Assembly (NCBI GenBank): GCA_020744225.1
Contig: JAGMWG010000006.1
Coordinates: 1,302,001 to 1,366,000, forward strand
Reading direction: 5' to 3'
Length of the DNA stretch: 64,000 nucleotides
From: Paraphoma chrysanthemicola
Taxonomy: Eukaryota > Ascomycota > Dothideomycetes > Pleosporales > Phaeosphaeriaceae
Shown: positions 1 to 11,500 of the stretch, in pieces
How positions within the stretch are numbered: position 1 is the stretch's first letter
How the letters are laid out: each line of letters opens with the position of its first letter
Translations under genes and position numbers: made by a program
The notes under the pieces: model-generated
Told to the model about the DNA's origin: nothing
Seen by the model: only the letters and a program-made list of their open reading frames with translations
Database searches by the model: none

Positions 1-1078
1 GCGAGCGACTTCTGGTCATGGGAGCAATGGGGGAAGCGAGGGAAGGAAAGAAAGACGCGTTGCGCAACAGGGCTGAGAAGCGAGCGTCCGGTGTAGAATG
101 ATGTTGCGCGCCTCGAGAGAGCCCGCTCTTGACGTGTTGCTGCAGCAGCAGGCCGCGTGAGGGAAGCCAATCGAAATATGCCGACGAAACCTCCTTATAA
201 ATCTGCACGTTATCCACAGCTGCTCTTTCTCTTTCGCTCGATTGCGTGTTTGACTGTTTTGGCCCCCAACCTTGGATTTTCAACAATCCTTCAAAGCAAT
301 GTCTGCGTAAAGGTGCGTCTTGTCGGGCGTAAGGTGCTAATTTGGGGGAGCGGAAACGCCGCTCCGGCTTAGAACGGCTGGCGGGTTGCGCTGGCAAAGG
401 CAATCGAAAGCCACAATTCTCCAATGTGTCTTGCTCAATCTTTGTCGAGATCAGATCGCCCGGGTACTTTAAGCGACGGCATTACCGTGTGCATGTCTCC
501 AAAATGTTCGGATGCTGATGGCATAGCTTCTGCCTGCATGTCTCCACCTCGGGTCAGTCAATGCTGCATTGTAAGCAATTGATGGTCAGTCAATCAGATC
601 GAGGAAAAGGCGTCATAGTATGACGATGTCATTGCCGAAGGCGACATGAAGATGCACTATTTGTACAGCTGTCAAGCCGCCATAAGTCGGGAATGAACGG
701 GTGCATCATGCACTGGCTAGGCAGCAACGACCTGCAGACACCATGAGTTTGGATCAAAACAAGTGAGCAACGCGGGTAATCACTACAATATGGAACAAGA
801 AACAGCGGAAAAATGAATCGAGTGGTGGTCGAGTATATATGTTGGATGAAAAGTAGGGCTGCGCCTCACTTTTATCTACGCCTGCGCCTCCGTGGTGGTG
901 TGCCCAACCACCCTCAATGTCTCGCCTCACCACGGCCCCCACTGGTCGTTTCCGCTTCACGGGAAGCGGGTCCAACCTTGTCTCAAGATGCGGAAGGGGC
1001 CGTATCATCTGTTTTCGGCCCATGACGCCTGATCTCAAGGCAACCGCAATCTTCCTATGCAGTACAGGTATCTAGCAA
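1..1078. other. Gene-free stretch at left edge
   Basis: Only short overlapping ORFs on both strands, none with recognisable motifs, exon signals or a plausible start. It lies downstream of the riboflavin synthase gene and probably holds its 3' UTR plus intergenic DNA. No repeat or RNA gene was seen. Confidence 0.6.
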
Positions 1079-1890
1079 TCACTTCCCCAAAGCCTTCAAC
1101 CTCTCGTCGACCAGCTTCGACACCATTTTCTCCAGTATCGCGAATTCGCCGTTTGCTGCCCCTTCAAAGTACCCCGCTACGCTCTTCTCTACGTATTTGC
1201 CAACTTGGTCGACCTCAATATTGACCTCCTCGCCAGGCTTCTTGCTCGCTGTAATGACTTTCTCTTGTGTGTAAGCAATCAACATGACCTCCCACCAGCC
1301 TTCTGGGCCGTCTTCCACCTTGGTGACAGTCAGACTCGCTCCATCGATGGTGACATAGCCCTTCTCGACAATGTAGCGCAGCACAGCTGGGTCGCGCGGC
1401 TTGAAGCGGAACGTGAGGGCGTTGCCGTCAGGTGTGACGGATTGGATTGTAGCGACGGTATCAACATGGCCTTGTACGAAGTGTCCGCCCATGCGCGTGT
1501 TTGCCGAAACGGCTCGCTCGAGGTTGACCTTGGAGCCTTGCTTCAGCGAGCCCAAATTGGTCCGTCGAAGTGTCTCGGGAGCACATCCAACCTTGAATGA
1601 CGACTTGTCAAACTCGGTGACTGTGAGACAAGTGCCTATACCCATCAGTCTTATGGCACTGCATTGAGTAGTCCTCTACGAACCATTGACGCTGATGCTG
1701 TCTCCATTGTGTGCATCTCCAAGAATGTCGGCGCAGTCAGAAATAGTCAATGACGTGCCGCCGCCTCCAGAGGCTGTCTTGTCGAGCGCCTCGAGGGCAG
1801 CAACAGCTAGCCATCGTCAGCCGAGGCGCATGGATAGAGGCGGACGTGGTGCAGCTTACTGCCGATGGTTTCAACGAGGCCAGTAAACAT
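1079..1890 (-). CDS. RIB5: Riboflavin synthase, alpha-subunit type
   Basis: Catalyses dismutation of two 6,7-dimethyl-8-ribityllumazine molecules to riboflavin, the last step of vitamin B2 synthesis. Three exons were built: 1890-1860, 1806-1684 and 1635-1079, giving 236 aa. The start is fixed by the family's diagnostic N terminus MFTGLVETIG. Intron 1 (1859-1807) starts GTAAGC, has a GCTGAC branch point and ends TAG; intron 2 (1683-1636) splits the Gly codon of SVNGTCLTVTEF. Two lumazine-binding halves are visible. The first carries VNGTCLTVTEF and PETLRRTNLG, then MGGHFVQGHVD opens the second, followed by IDGASLTVTKV. Length fits fungal homologs (about 230-240 aa). It is head-to-head with the CoA-transferase gene, 342 bases apart. 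The family call is near certain; the symbol is the yeast name. Confidence 0.96.
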
Positions 1891-2232
1891 GGTGGATGTG
1901 CACAAAGTATGGTTGGAGCAGGAGTGATGGTGGGGTCGCAAGCTACTGCAAGTTGGAGAGACCGACGGAACGCGTGAGATTATTCTACTTGCAGTAGGAC
2001 CGAAGAGCTCTAAAACTATGAAAGGCAAGAATCTTAAACACGTTTCAGAATCTGCCTATCAAAGATCGTACCTCCTTTTGGATTCACACTCAGACTTTCT
2101 GTCGGGTCATCCAGGCTGCTTGTAGCATTGAGCCTCGGAATTGAAGGGCGCTTTCGGAATGACACCGAGGGTAGCTTCAAGTACGACTCCGTCACAGCAA
2201 CCATCATCGCATTCCTTTCAATCGTCTCAAAA
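1891..2232. promoter_or_regulatory. Divergent promoter region, RIB5 / CoA-transferase
   Basis: 342 bases between two start codons pointing away from each other, so both promoters must lie here or overlap the other gene. No conserved element is recognised. The regulatory role is inferred from layout only. Confidence 0.45.
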
Positions 2233-3987
2233 ATGGCTACCCTTTCCGTGAGAAGCTCAAGACATGCTTTGTGGACATCGTTACGTCGCTCACAATGCCA
2301 TTGGCCCAGAAGCACCTCCGTAAGAAGAATAGCGACCACAGCGCCGAGCGGAGATGCAGCCAATCTACCATTGGCCGGAATTAAAGTGCTGGACATGACG
2401 AGAGTTCTTGCTGGAGTATGTTTGAAAGCCGCCTCTGACAGTTTCTGCTAACATTCACGAGCCATACTGTACACAAATACTAGGCGATCTTGGGTATGAA
2501 GGACAACCCCGTACGACCAACAGCAGGGGTTGGCATTTCATGTTCATAGGCTGACTGTGTTGCAGAGCGGATGTGATTAAGATTGAGCATCCAACAAGAG
2601 GGGGTAAGTTTAGAGTTGTGAAGCACGGTCGATCAGTGCTTATATTAGGACAGATGATACGCGAGCTTGGGGGCCTCCATATGCAAAGTACACTGATGGC
2701 AAAGTTGGGCCTGGAGAAAGTGCATACTACCTCGGGGTAAGTCTCGGATGCCCTCATTCTAGCAACATCCAGCTTAACACGGCAAGGTAAACCGAAATAA
2801 ACGATCCGTGGGACTGTCATTCCAGCACCCAGCAGGAGTGGACATCTTGCACCGTCTTGTGAAGGAGTGCGATGTGCTCGTCGAGAACTATCTGCCTGGA
2901 TCACTTGCCAAATACGCCATGGACTATGCTACAGTATCGAAGATCAATCCCAGGTTAGTATACGCAAGTATCACAGGCTATGGTCAGACAGGGCCATACA
3001 GCAACCGAGCTGGTTATGACGTTATGGTGGAAGCGTGAGTGAAATTGTCGACACTCAAACTTGGCCTAACCATTGTCAGCGAAATGGGCTTGATGCACAT
3101 CACCGGTGAAAGAGACGGTCCTCCAGTCAAGGTTGGAGTGGCCGTCACTGATCTGACCACTGGACTATACACTTCTAATTCAGTCATGGCGGCACTATTG
3201 AGTCGCATGAGAACAGGCAAGGGCCAGCATATCGATGTGGCCCTTAGTGACTGCCAGGTTGCAACACTTGCGAACATCGCGAGTTCGGTGCTCATCAGCG
3301 GCAAAAGAGACAGTGGAAGATGGGGAACATCGCACCGTGAGTCTAATTACTGAAAGAAATGTCTAGTCGCTCAACTCAGTCAGCATCCATTGTGCCCTAC
3401 AAGGCCTTCAAGACATCGGATGGAGATATCCTTCTCGGTGGTGGGAACGACCGCCTATATGGCATCATCTGCGAGCGCCTTGGAAAGCCTGAATGGGTGA
3501 CGGACGACCGTTTTAAGACAAACGCACAGCGAGTGCAGAACAGAGATACACTGGAGGATCTCATCGAGCAAGAGACGAAGCAAAAGACGACCCAACAGTG
3601 GCTCGATATATTGGATGGTTGTGGTTTGCGTAAGCCTCATCTGCGCCAGCGACCTAAGACTGCACTGACATATATAGCCTATGCTGCGATCAATGACGTA
3701 CAAGACACACTTAATCATGAACATGGTACGTAACGCTTACCGGCGCGAACAGGGGCATATACTGAACAAATCTAGTCCGCGCTCGCGATATGGTCACAGA
3801 GGTAGATCACCCGTCATGCGGTCCTATCAAACTTGTCAACACGCCCGTGAAATGGTCAGACTCGAAACCTGGTATTCGCACGCCGCCTCCTACACTTGGT
3901 CAACACACGGACGAAATACTATCGAGCGTGCTTAAGATGAGTGGTTCAGACATTGAGGAGCTACGGGGAGAGGGTGTCATCGCGTAA
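2233..3987 (+). CDS. Mitochondrial family III CoA-transferase (CaiB/BaiF, SUGCT-like)
   Basis: Family III CoA-transferases move CoA between carboxylic acids; the closest remembered relatives are the succinyl-CoA:glutarate CoA-transferase (SUGCT) group. Nine exons fit in phase: 2233-2415, 2462-2493, 2566-2603, 2654-2736, 2787-3034, 3080-3336, 3384-3629, 3678-3725 and 3776-3987, giving 448 aa. Residues 1-45 are Arg/Ser-rich with almost no acidic residues (RSSRHALWTSLRRSQ), like a mitochondrial presequence. The family signature follows: GIKVLDMTRVLAGPYCTQIL, then GADVIKIEHP, VNRNKRSVGL, VENYLPGSLAKY, SITGYGQTGP and GYDVMVEA, with SIVPYKAFKTSDG in the second half. Eight introns is many for this genome. 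Substrate is not readable from sequence; the family call is strong, the SUGCT assignment moderate. Confidence 0.88.
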
Positions 3988-4384
3988 ATCAACAGAAAAG
4001 CTTTCTTCATGGGGGCTATATAACAATGCATCTGCGGGCACGTTTGCCCAGCCGTGTTGTACACGTGGATTGATTGTGGAGGTTATCAAAGGGGTAACGA
4101 ATCAAGGACGACAGCGTAGAAACGCATACAAGTAGTCTAGAGCGCAACCTGCACCATTCGTGTACGCCGTATAAATTAGTCTTCAAGTCGCCCGCACCTC
4201 CCTCTGGTTCGTGATGTGCAGAGCGATGCAGGGATGCGCTAGCGTCGACGGCACGGATCCACTTCTTCGCTTCCGGCGAGCTCTCGCAACCATCCACCGT
4301 CAATTGCGCTGCTACGACACCTAGCGAGTGCAATTGCACCATCCTTACCTAGTAGTTGTCGGTCGCGGAGCTTCGCAGATCAAT
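3988..4384. other. Intergenic spacer before PHD gene
   Basis: About 400 bases between two tandem plus-strand genes, expected to hold the 3' end of the CoA-transferase transcript and the promoter and leader of the PHD gene. No specific site recognised. Confidence 0.4.
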
Positions 4385-5967
4385 ATGAGCTCGTCTAATC
4401 CGCCAAATGGTCCGCCAGCTACCGAAGACATGCCGCCAACTGCAGCGGGCGGCGCAGCCATGTCCGCAACTCCACAATCGAATGCGCCCGCATGGTCGGC
4501 CCAGATGACGACTTTCCCGGCAAACGGCAGTGCTGGGCCAGCTCCAAGCTTCCCACAATTCTCGGCGTCTACCGCAGCCATCCTGGAGAGACTTCAGGGC
4601 CGAGGGAATGGGCATTCGTCTGGGAGTGCAGCGTTCGAAGCGAAGAAAGCCGAGATCTTGCAGAACTACGTGACGAGCGACAAGCTACCGACACCGCCAC
4701 CAATCACAGGAAATGCGCGGCGGGGACGAGGCGGAAGAATAGGCACACCGAGTACACTGAAGGATGGTGCCAGTGCGTCACCGGCGGGTGGCTCGTCTGG
4801 GCGTGGATCGGGCAGAGGGCGCGGACGAGGTCGCGGAGGGCGTGGCGGCAGAGGTGGAAAGCGCAAGCGGGCCGAGAGTGACGAGGATGATAATGTCGGT
4901 CTCTGAGGCATTGTTGCGCCAGTGTGATCTGACAGCTCGCAGGATGACGATAACTCCGACGTCTCGGACTCGTACACCCCACTACCCACTCGAACAAAGT
5001 CCGGACGAAGCGTCAACAAGCCCGTTGCCTTTGTGCCAACTATCCCAGAGCCCACACACGGAGTGAAGAGGCGGAAGTCCACCAAGACCTTACTCGCGGC
5101 AAAGTGCAAGACATGCCACCGAGATGTCGACCCGTCGAACAACCGTATAGTATTCTGTGATGCGTGTAGCACCGCGTATCACCAGTACTGCCATGCCCCA
5201 CCAATTAGTAACGAGGTGGTCACAGTCTTGGAGAAGGAGTGGTTGTGCGGACCATGCCAACGGTCGAAGGAAAGCGTCGTAGCAGGCTCAGAAGAGCTGG
5301 TCTCTGCGGAGAACCTCTCGGTAGACGAGGTACGAGTCTTAATTGTATCTTCGCAGATCCCTCTGCTAACTCTGTGCAGAAACGCGCATACTTTTCGACC
5401 TTACCGCGTGACAAGGTGATCAGCTTGCTCCTCATGGCGACAATACGACATCCCGAACTTCCCGTCTTCCCATCAAACGTGCGGACTCTGATACCAGACA
5501 TCAAGGAACAGCCGCCACAACCACCACCCGCGCCTGAGCGCTTTCCACAGAACCAATACCAACCACCATCAGCCTTCCAAAACACCCTAGTGTCCCCGCC
5601 AAACGGCCACACACCAGCAGGTCACACACCTCACTCCCACAACTTCTCCTCACATTCTGAAATGGACCCTTCAGAAGCCCAACTTATAGGCGAATCGCGA
5701 ACTCAGCAGCCGCCATCACGGCCCATTACGACAGACCTCGCAGGCCACCAGTACGAAGAGGACGATGGCTACGACACGGATCCACCTGCGCACTACCCCA
5801 AGGCCGGCCAAGGACTCATGCGAACGTTACGACCCGAAAGCGAGGATCTGAATTGGCTTGTCGATGATAACTTCGAGGTATTCAGTCATGGTTGGAAGGG
5901 CGATGGGACGGGTTTGGGTGCTGACGGGACGCTGGATGGGATCGGTGGTGGTCAGAAGGTGGTGTAG
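4385..5967 (+). CDS. PHD-finger protein with RGG-rich region
   Basis: Probable nuclear chromatin-reading protein. Exons 4385-4894, 4943-5329 and 5380-5967 give 494 aa. The N-terminal 130 residues are Pro/Ser/Ala-rich and disordered. Residues about 130-165 are a Gly-Arg-rich tract (GRGRGRGRGGRGGRGG) followed by the basic patch KRKR, likely nuclear-targeting or nucleic-acid binding. A complete C4HC3 PHD zinc finger lies at about residues 220-270 (CKTCHRD, FCDACSTAYHQYCH, WLCGPC). After it come KRAYFSTLPRDKVISLLLMA and a Pro/Gln-rich region. The first donor (GTCGGT) is weak but phase and the acidic DDDNSD junction fit. The frame stops at TAG 5965-5967 yet continues as coding-like sequence to 6138 (separate entry), so the true C terminus is uncertain. 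The histone mark read is not predictable. Confidence 0.85.
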
Positions 5968-6138
5968 GATTCTGCCGAGCGGGCACGGCAGATTAGTAAG
6001 GCTGAGAGAGTAGAGAGTAGTAGCGATGAACTGAGCGAGATGGAAGAAAGCGAAGTGGAGAAGCTGCTCAAAGAGGTTCTGCGTGGCAAAGCAGCGAGAG
6101 ACGTGGAGCAGTCAACCTTTGGAGATGACCAGTCTTAG
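5968..6138 (+). other. In-frame coding-like extension after PHD gene stop
   Basis: Immediately after TAG 5965-5967, in the same frame, 56 codons run to a second TAG at 6136-6138. They encode a charged, probably helical stretch (for example RARQISKAERVESSSDELSE and EVEKLLKEVLRGKA). Composition matches a real fungal C terminus rather than 3' UTR. It may be a premature stop in this strain, stop readthrough, or an exon reached by an intron I could not place. Confidence 0.5.
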
Positions 6139-6444
6139 TACTCACTTCGGATACTGAAGTGGGAAAAGGGCATAGACACCAGGAGATGATGCAACGGATA
6201 GATCACTTTTTATAGTGAGCAGCCACATCAGCATGAAAATGCACATTGGTCATGAAGACCGTTTCCTAAGCGCAAGTGCGAGACCAAGTGTCAAATGGAA
6301 AAGAGACGGTGATATTCGCAAGACTCAAAAGACATGTTATGCAAACGAGAGGTATCTTTTCAATCCCAACTCCAATGACCAAGCACCATCCCGCACAACG
6401 CCTCAAACACCACCCATGCATCCCTCATACCTCATGCTGAGCAC
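6139..6444. other. Short convergent intergenic spacer
   Basis: About 300 bases between the tails of the PHD gene and the kinesin gene. No feature seen beyond the likely 3' UTRs of both. Confidence 0.4.
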
Positions 6445-8594
6445 TCAGACATCCTCAAAACCCAACGTCCGCTCCGGATCCTCCCACTTCTTACTCTTCA
6501 ATACGCGCATCTTCTTCACCGGACTCGCGCTCCGTCCGTGCGCCTCGCGCTCACTCGCCTCCAATCTCGCCTTGAGCAATGCATTCTCGCGCTCCAACTC
6601 GTCCACCCTTTCCCTGAGCTCTGGATCCGGGTCTTCGTACACTTTGACCTCGTCACGCATCTGAGCTTTGGTCGCTCTGATGACAACATCAATCTTGGAA
6701 TCGAGATGAGCTTGCTGGTTGTCTTGCTCGTTGTCGAGCGCGGCTTGCCAGCGGCGACGTTCTTTATCTACAGCGCTCTCAAGATCGTGGTAGCATTCTT
6801 CGCGGATTTCTTGCTCGAGATCGGCCATATGGTCTTCGGCCGCAGCCCAGGATTGCTCTGCTGCTTTTCGACGGGCAGTTTCTTCGGTGAGGCGAAGAGC
6901 AAATATTTCAACTTCCTGGGTAAGGCGTGCGATTTCTGCATTGGCAGATTCGAGTTCTTCGAGTACGGCCGAGGGTGTTGTACGGCCGGAGGATGTGGTT
7001 GTGCCGGTGTACTTGTGAGGGAGGGTTGAGAGGATGGTGGACGTTGTAGAGGGAATTCGGGGGACGGTCACCTCGCGTGCAAGAGCGGAGTAGCGGAGTA
7101 TCTGCGATGTAGCGTTGAAGTCACTCTGGGGGTCGGCGGTGACTACCATGATAGACTTTTGTGGGTGGTGGTGTTGGTGGGTTTGGCGAGTGGACGATGG
7201 GAAGGAGTTCGAGAAGAGAAGTTCGGTGAGCTTGCACTGGCGGAATGGGACAATGTTCTGATACCATGTTAGTAGAACACCTTGCACAACTTGTTGTATA
7301 ATCGTACCTTTGACCCATCTTGATTGTCCGATTGCATCTGCATGCACTGCCCGAGATACATCAGAGACTCGTTGATCTTGCCAGCCTCAGCAAGCGTTGC
7401 ACCCGCCGTCTTTGCATTTCGAGCACGCTCAGATCCAGCTAAGTCGACAATGGTAAGTGTGCTGCTTGACCATGAGCCCTTGCGCTCTGCATCTCGCTTC
7501 TTGACTTCGACGCAGAAGAAGCCATGGCTTCGCGAGCTGACGGCGTTGCTGCCAGTGCCGGCGACCTTGCGCTCTGTCAAACCCGTCTCGAGCACCATCA
7601 TAGCTTCCTCGAAGCTGCCGCAGATGATCTTGGTGAGACCGGCCACGACCTTCCGGTCGGGACTCTGCTCTGTGCTCTTGAACAACAGTGCGCGTCGTTT
7701 GACGCTGGGATGCTTGTTCTTCATCGCGTTTCCGCTCAGAAGATCAAATATGCGGTCGTTGTAAACCTCGTACATCGAGATGACTATGGCATATTCGGCG
7801 GTCGGATCGGTAGGAATGTCGACGTCAGCGACTGAAGGTGTCTGCGGTAGAGTCGATGGTCGAGGAATCTTGTTCGACTTTGAATTCCCGCCCATCGAGA
7901 ATATGCTACAGTCCTTTTTGGTGTGTGAGCTTGAATTCGCTGTAGATTGAGAACAGTTTTGACTTACGGGCATGGGAGTTTGCGCACGCGATGGGAAGCG
8001 CTCGGACTGGTTATCCCCATACATTGAGTCAAGAAAGGCGGTCGCGGTGTACATATGCGCCTCAGAAACGTCCGCCGCAGCAAGTGATGAGAATGCCGGG
8101 GCGCCATAGAAGGATTGTACCAGTCGCTCTTCGCAGCTCTGGAATAGCGCATCGAGGGACATCTGGACCAGCCCGCGCTGCGACTTCGTACCGAGGATGG
8201 TGTGACTCTGGCTTCATGTCAGTACGATGACGGCTATCTCTCTAGGCGGTGCATGTACCTTTCCGGAGCCTGTGACGCCCAGTGTTGCTAACAAGCCGTC
8301 TCGTCCATGGTGGCCGGGTGCGCCTAGCACACCTTCAATCATTGGCACAATGCCTGTGCTGTCGAAGAGCTCCTTTTGCCGCGCATTTTCCTCAAACACT
8401 CGTGTAAATGCGAAGCGCTCTATTGCTCGCTTGCGATTATCGCTCGTTGGCGGCTTAATTGTGATGTGTGTTGGGTGATGTCCCTCGCCATCTTCGACTG
8501 TCAGGAAGCGCGCATTGGCGGAGTGCGATGGACGCAGACGCAAGAAGACATCGAATAGCGCACTAGAAGGTCGCGCAGGAGGTTCCATGGCCAT
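6445..8594 (-). CDS. Kinesin motor protein with C-terminal coiled coil
   Basis: ATP-driven microtubule motor. Exons 8594-8259, 8207-7308 and 7257-6445 give 682 aa. The motor domain starts near residue 14 (FDVFLRLRPS). The P-loop GVTGSGK-SHT spans the first intron; switch I is NAVSSRSHGFF, switch II is VDLAGSERARN, and PFRQCKLTELLFSNSF closes the core. Residues about 500-650 are heptad-rich coiled coil (LEELESANAEIARLTQEVE, RVDELERENALLKARLEAS), suggesting a dimer. Intron 2 has a perfect CTACTAAC branch site. A 54-base segment at 7967-7914 has GTAAGT and AAAAG ends, a GCTCAC branch site and no stop; removing it gives 664 aa, so splicing may vary there. The motor insert between residues about 150 and 230 is long, somewhat like kinesin-6, but I do not assign the subfamily firmly. 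Confidence 0.93.
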
Positions 8595-11500
8595 TCTGTG
8601 TGTCTCGGGGCGAATGCGGGTTGAATGGTACTCTGAATTGATGTTCCGATATTGTGGGGAGCAGCTCGTGCCTGTCAGTCAACACATCCCACGCGCCGTT
8701 GCCAGAAGCAACCGAGCTGCGCTATGACGCCAACTCTGCCATTCACGACACCAACGGCAACCTCAAAGTATACATACGCTTAATGTATACTTCGGAAATC
8801 CAATTCTTCGTGGATCAGCATCTGGTCTTTCATTTCAGATCGAATAAATCAAGTTTGTGGATGGAATTGTCCCACCGAGACTATGCCACTACCTTAGCCT
8901 TTGCTTGTAAGCCTTGCACCAACGCACATGATCTCCCATCGAACTCCGGCTCTTCAACAGCTTCCCACAATGCGAACATCTGTAAACTGTTCCATCCTCA
9001 ACTCTTCTCTCTTCAACTCCTTTATCTTCTGCTCTTCTGACTGCTGCTCTTCTGACTTATCCTTCTTTAGTGAACACTTCTGATACCTACCTATTATCTT
9101 CTTCTATTATTACTTCTCCTTCTTAGATACACTCTACTAGTCTCTACTTATCCTCTTCTGCTCTTCACTGTACTTCAATAGAACTAGGAGCTATTAAAAA
9201 AAAGTATATGTAAGGCCTCTTTAACTGCTGTCTGGAAGTCGATCGCGGCTATGGCAAAGCGAAAACGAAGTCTCAAAGGTTTAGAAACAATCAGGTCTCT
9301 TGCTAATATATAGTTGCACGTTTAGGTTGCATGCCGACCAGGACACAAAGTAGCTACGCGAATATTTCATCCAGTGTTTATACCTTATATAGAGGATTAC
9401 AGTTATCAAGATACTAGATCTAGCTAGATCTGCAACATTCTTCAACAAGATAGTCGCAAAGCAGATCTCTACTCTAGTGCAGCTTACAGGGTCCGCGGTT
9501 CCTAGACCCGTGCTCAAATCGCATCATAGCTGGATTCAGATCAATCGCTGGGGCGTTGTGGCCTAAGGAGTGAGAGGGTGGACCAGAACATCTTCTTTAG
9601 TGCAGCCACACATTCTATTTCCCAGCTCTTGAGAATCGCTGTCCTCGATCACCCCTCATGTGTCGGCTACTCGTCTGGTGTGTTCACATCTCAGATGTCC
9701 GACGCTGTGCTCCTACCCCTCGACTTCAGCCCAAACACTCTGCGCCGTTCACTTTCGTCGGCATCCCGTGCATGATGGGCTTGATGCACACCGCGAATTG
9801 TCCAATGGCACTCTTCATAAGTGGCCCAGGAGACTTGAAAATAATCGCTCTTATTCAGCAGAGCTATGCTATTCTCTCATCTCCCGAATGCCCATCCTCG
9901 CTGCCATCCACTGCTGCGCTGGCACTCTTTCTCAAACAACCGAACGCACTGATCGGCATACAGACTCGACAGCTACTCTCGGTTAGCTTGGGTGTATTAA
10001 TAAGACTCTAGGGACGCCCTACTGTATTGTGGTACTCTGCAATGGAGCTTTTACGCATTTCCGGAGAGATCGGACATTCGTGGTCTCCGGATGCCGTGGG
10101 CGTGGTTGGGGTTGATAGCGTTGGGCATGAGATTGAGGCACGCATTGTTGTAGTTGTGGTAGTGCTTCGGTCGAGAGGTGATGTTTGAGTTTCGAGACTT
10201 GCTTGGTGCGATTGTGGTAGCTCCGTCTGTGGTAGTCGTTCACCTCATGTGTTGAGTTCGATGGTTAACGAGGAAGCTCAGCGTAGATGTCAGGCTTGCA
10301 TATGTGCGCGGATGTTCGATGCTTGGAGTATTGAAGCCAGGAACGCATTAAAGATATACAGCTTACCGTATGCTACCCGCAGCCTGACGTCGATCAACGC
10401 AGCCTTACCGCAGGGCGCCGTGACGCCAAGCGAGTATTTGGGTTTCGCGAGATGGTTCATGTAGGCACGGGATGCCGCGGCCGCGGTATGCCGTGGGTTA
10501 CGACTGTGGCGCCGATTCCCGCGGTGGGTCATAGAATACAAGGTCTGGGCTTTCCGTGGCAAATATCATGAAGTTGCAACAACAGCGTCATACACATGAG
10601 TGAAGGCTAGAATGAAAAGTCTGCGCCATACTATTATTCTTCTTGGGCCGTGATAGTGCCTTCTGTACTCGCAGGTTGCATCCTTTTCATACCTCAATGG
10701 GACCTGTACCCACTGCGCTCAGTGCTCAATGAGATCGATCGGCACCCACCGACAGATGCCTCAGGGTCATGAGCACCTCGATGCTCGCGGTGTATTCCTC
10801 CGTGTCAAGTTGTTTGTCCCATTAAGACCATGATAACTCAGCAAATTTTGCAATGCAGCCACGAGTCAATTCAGCAAGAGGACAACCGGCCGTTGCATTA
10901 GCTTGCCGCGGATACTGAAGCCACATCTCGGCATCTCAACCGAAACTCACGATCGATGGATCGGTTAACAGCGGTCGCGGTCATAGGCTGGACTCCACGT
11001 AGATGCATCGAGCTCAGTAAAGGGCCTGGCGTACGTAGGGCTAGTAGTTCCCGCATGGCGCTCATGCTCATCTCTCAGCAGCCACGGTGTGTGTGCTCTT
11101 TCTCCTATTCCTGCAAAGTCTTTGTCATGTACTGTGCTGCACAGACGGTCTGTGAAGCGCCTTGAATGGTCAACTTTGTGAGGTCAAGCTTCACCAAGCT
11201 TTCGAGGACCCGGACCACGGCCAGAGTGCTCCGCAATCACCGTACGATATTTGCATTGAGCAGAAGTGACGTCTCTATGCGGGACGATTGAGAGAGAGAG
11301 AGAATATTGCGCACCAATGGTCAAGCGGCTTGATTGCTTATTGATGCATGAGCAGGCGCTCGGCTATCTGATTAGCAAGACAAGCAGGGGTTACGATAGA
11401 TACCGTGATGCCGCTCGGCAGGAATGCGTCGGCGGACGAAAGTGGAAGATGATAAGTGTCCTGCAAATGCGTATTGGTGGAGATGCATGAAGAGGAATGC

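Noticed and set aside
4666..5172. Minus-strand ORF opposite the PHD gene
   Set aside because: Antisense shadow of a GC-rich, RGG-coding exon; Pro/Arg-rich with no motif.
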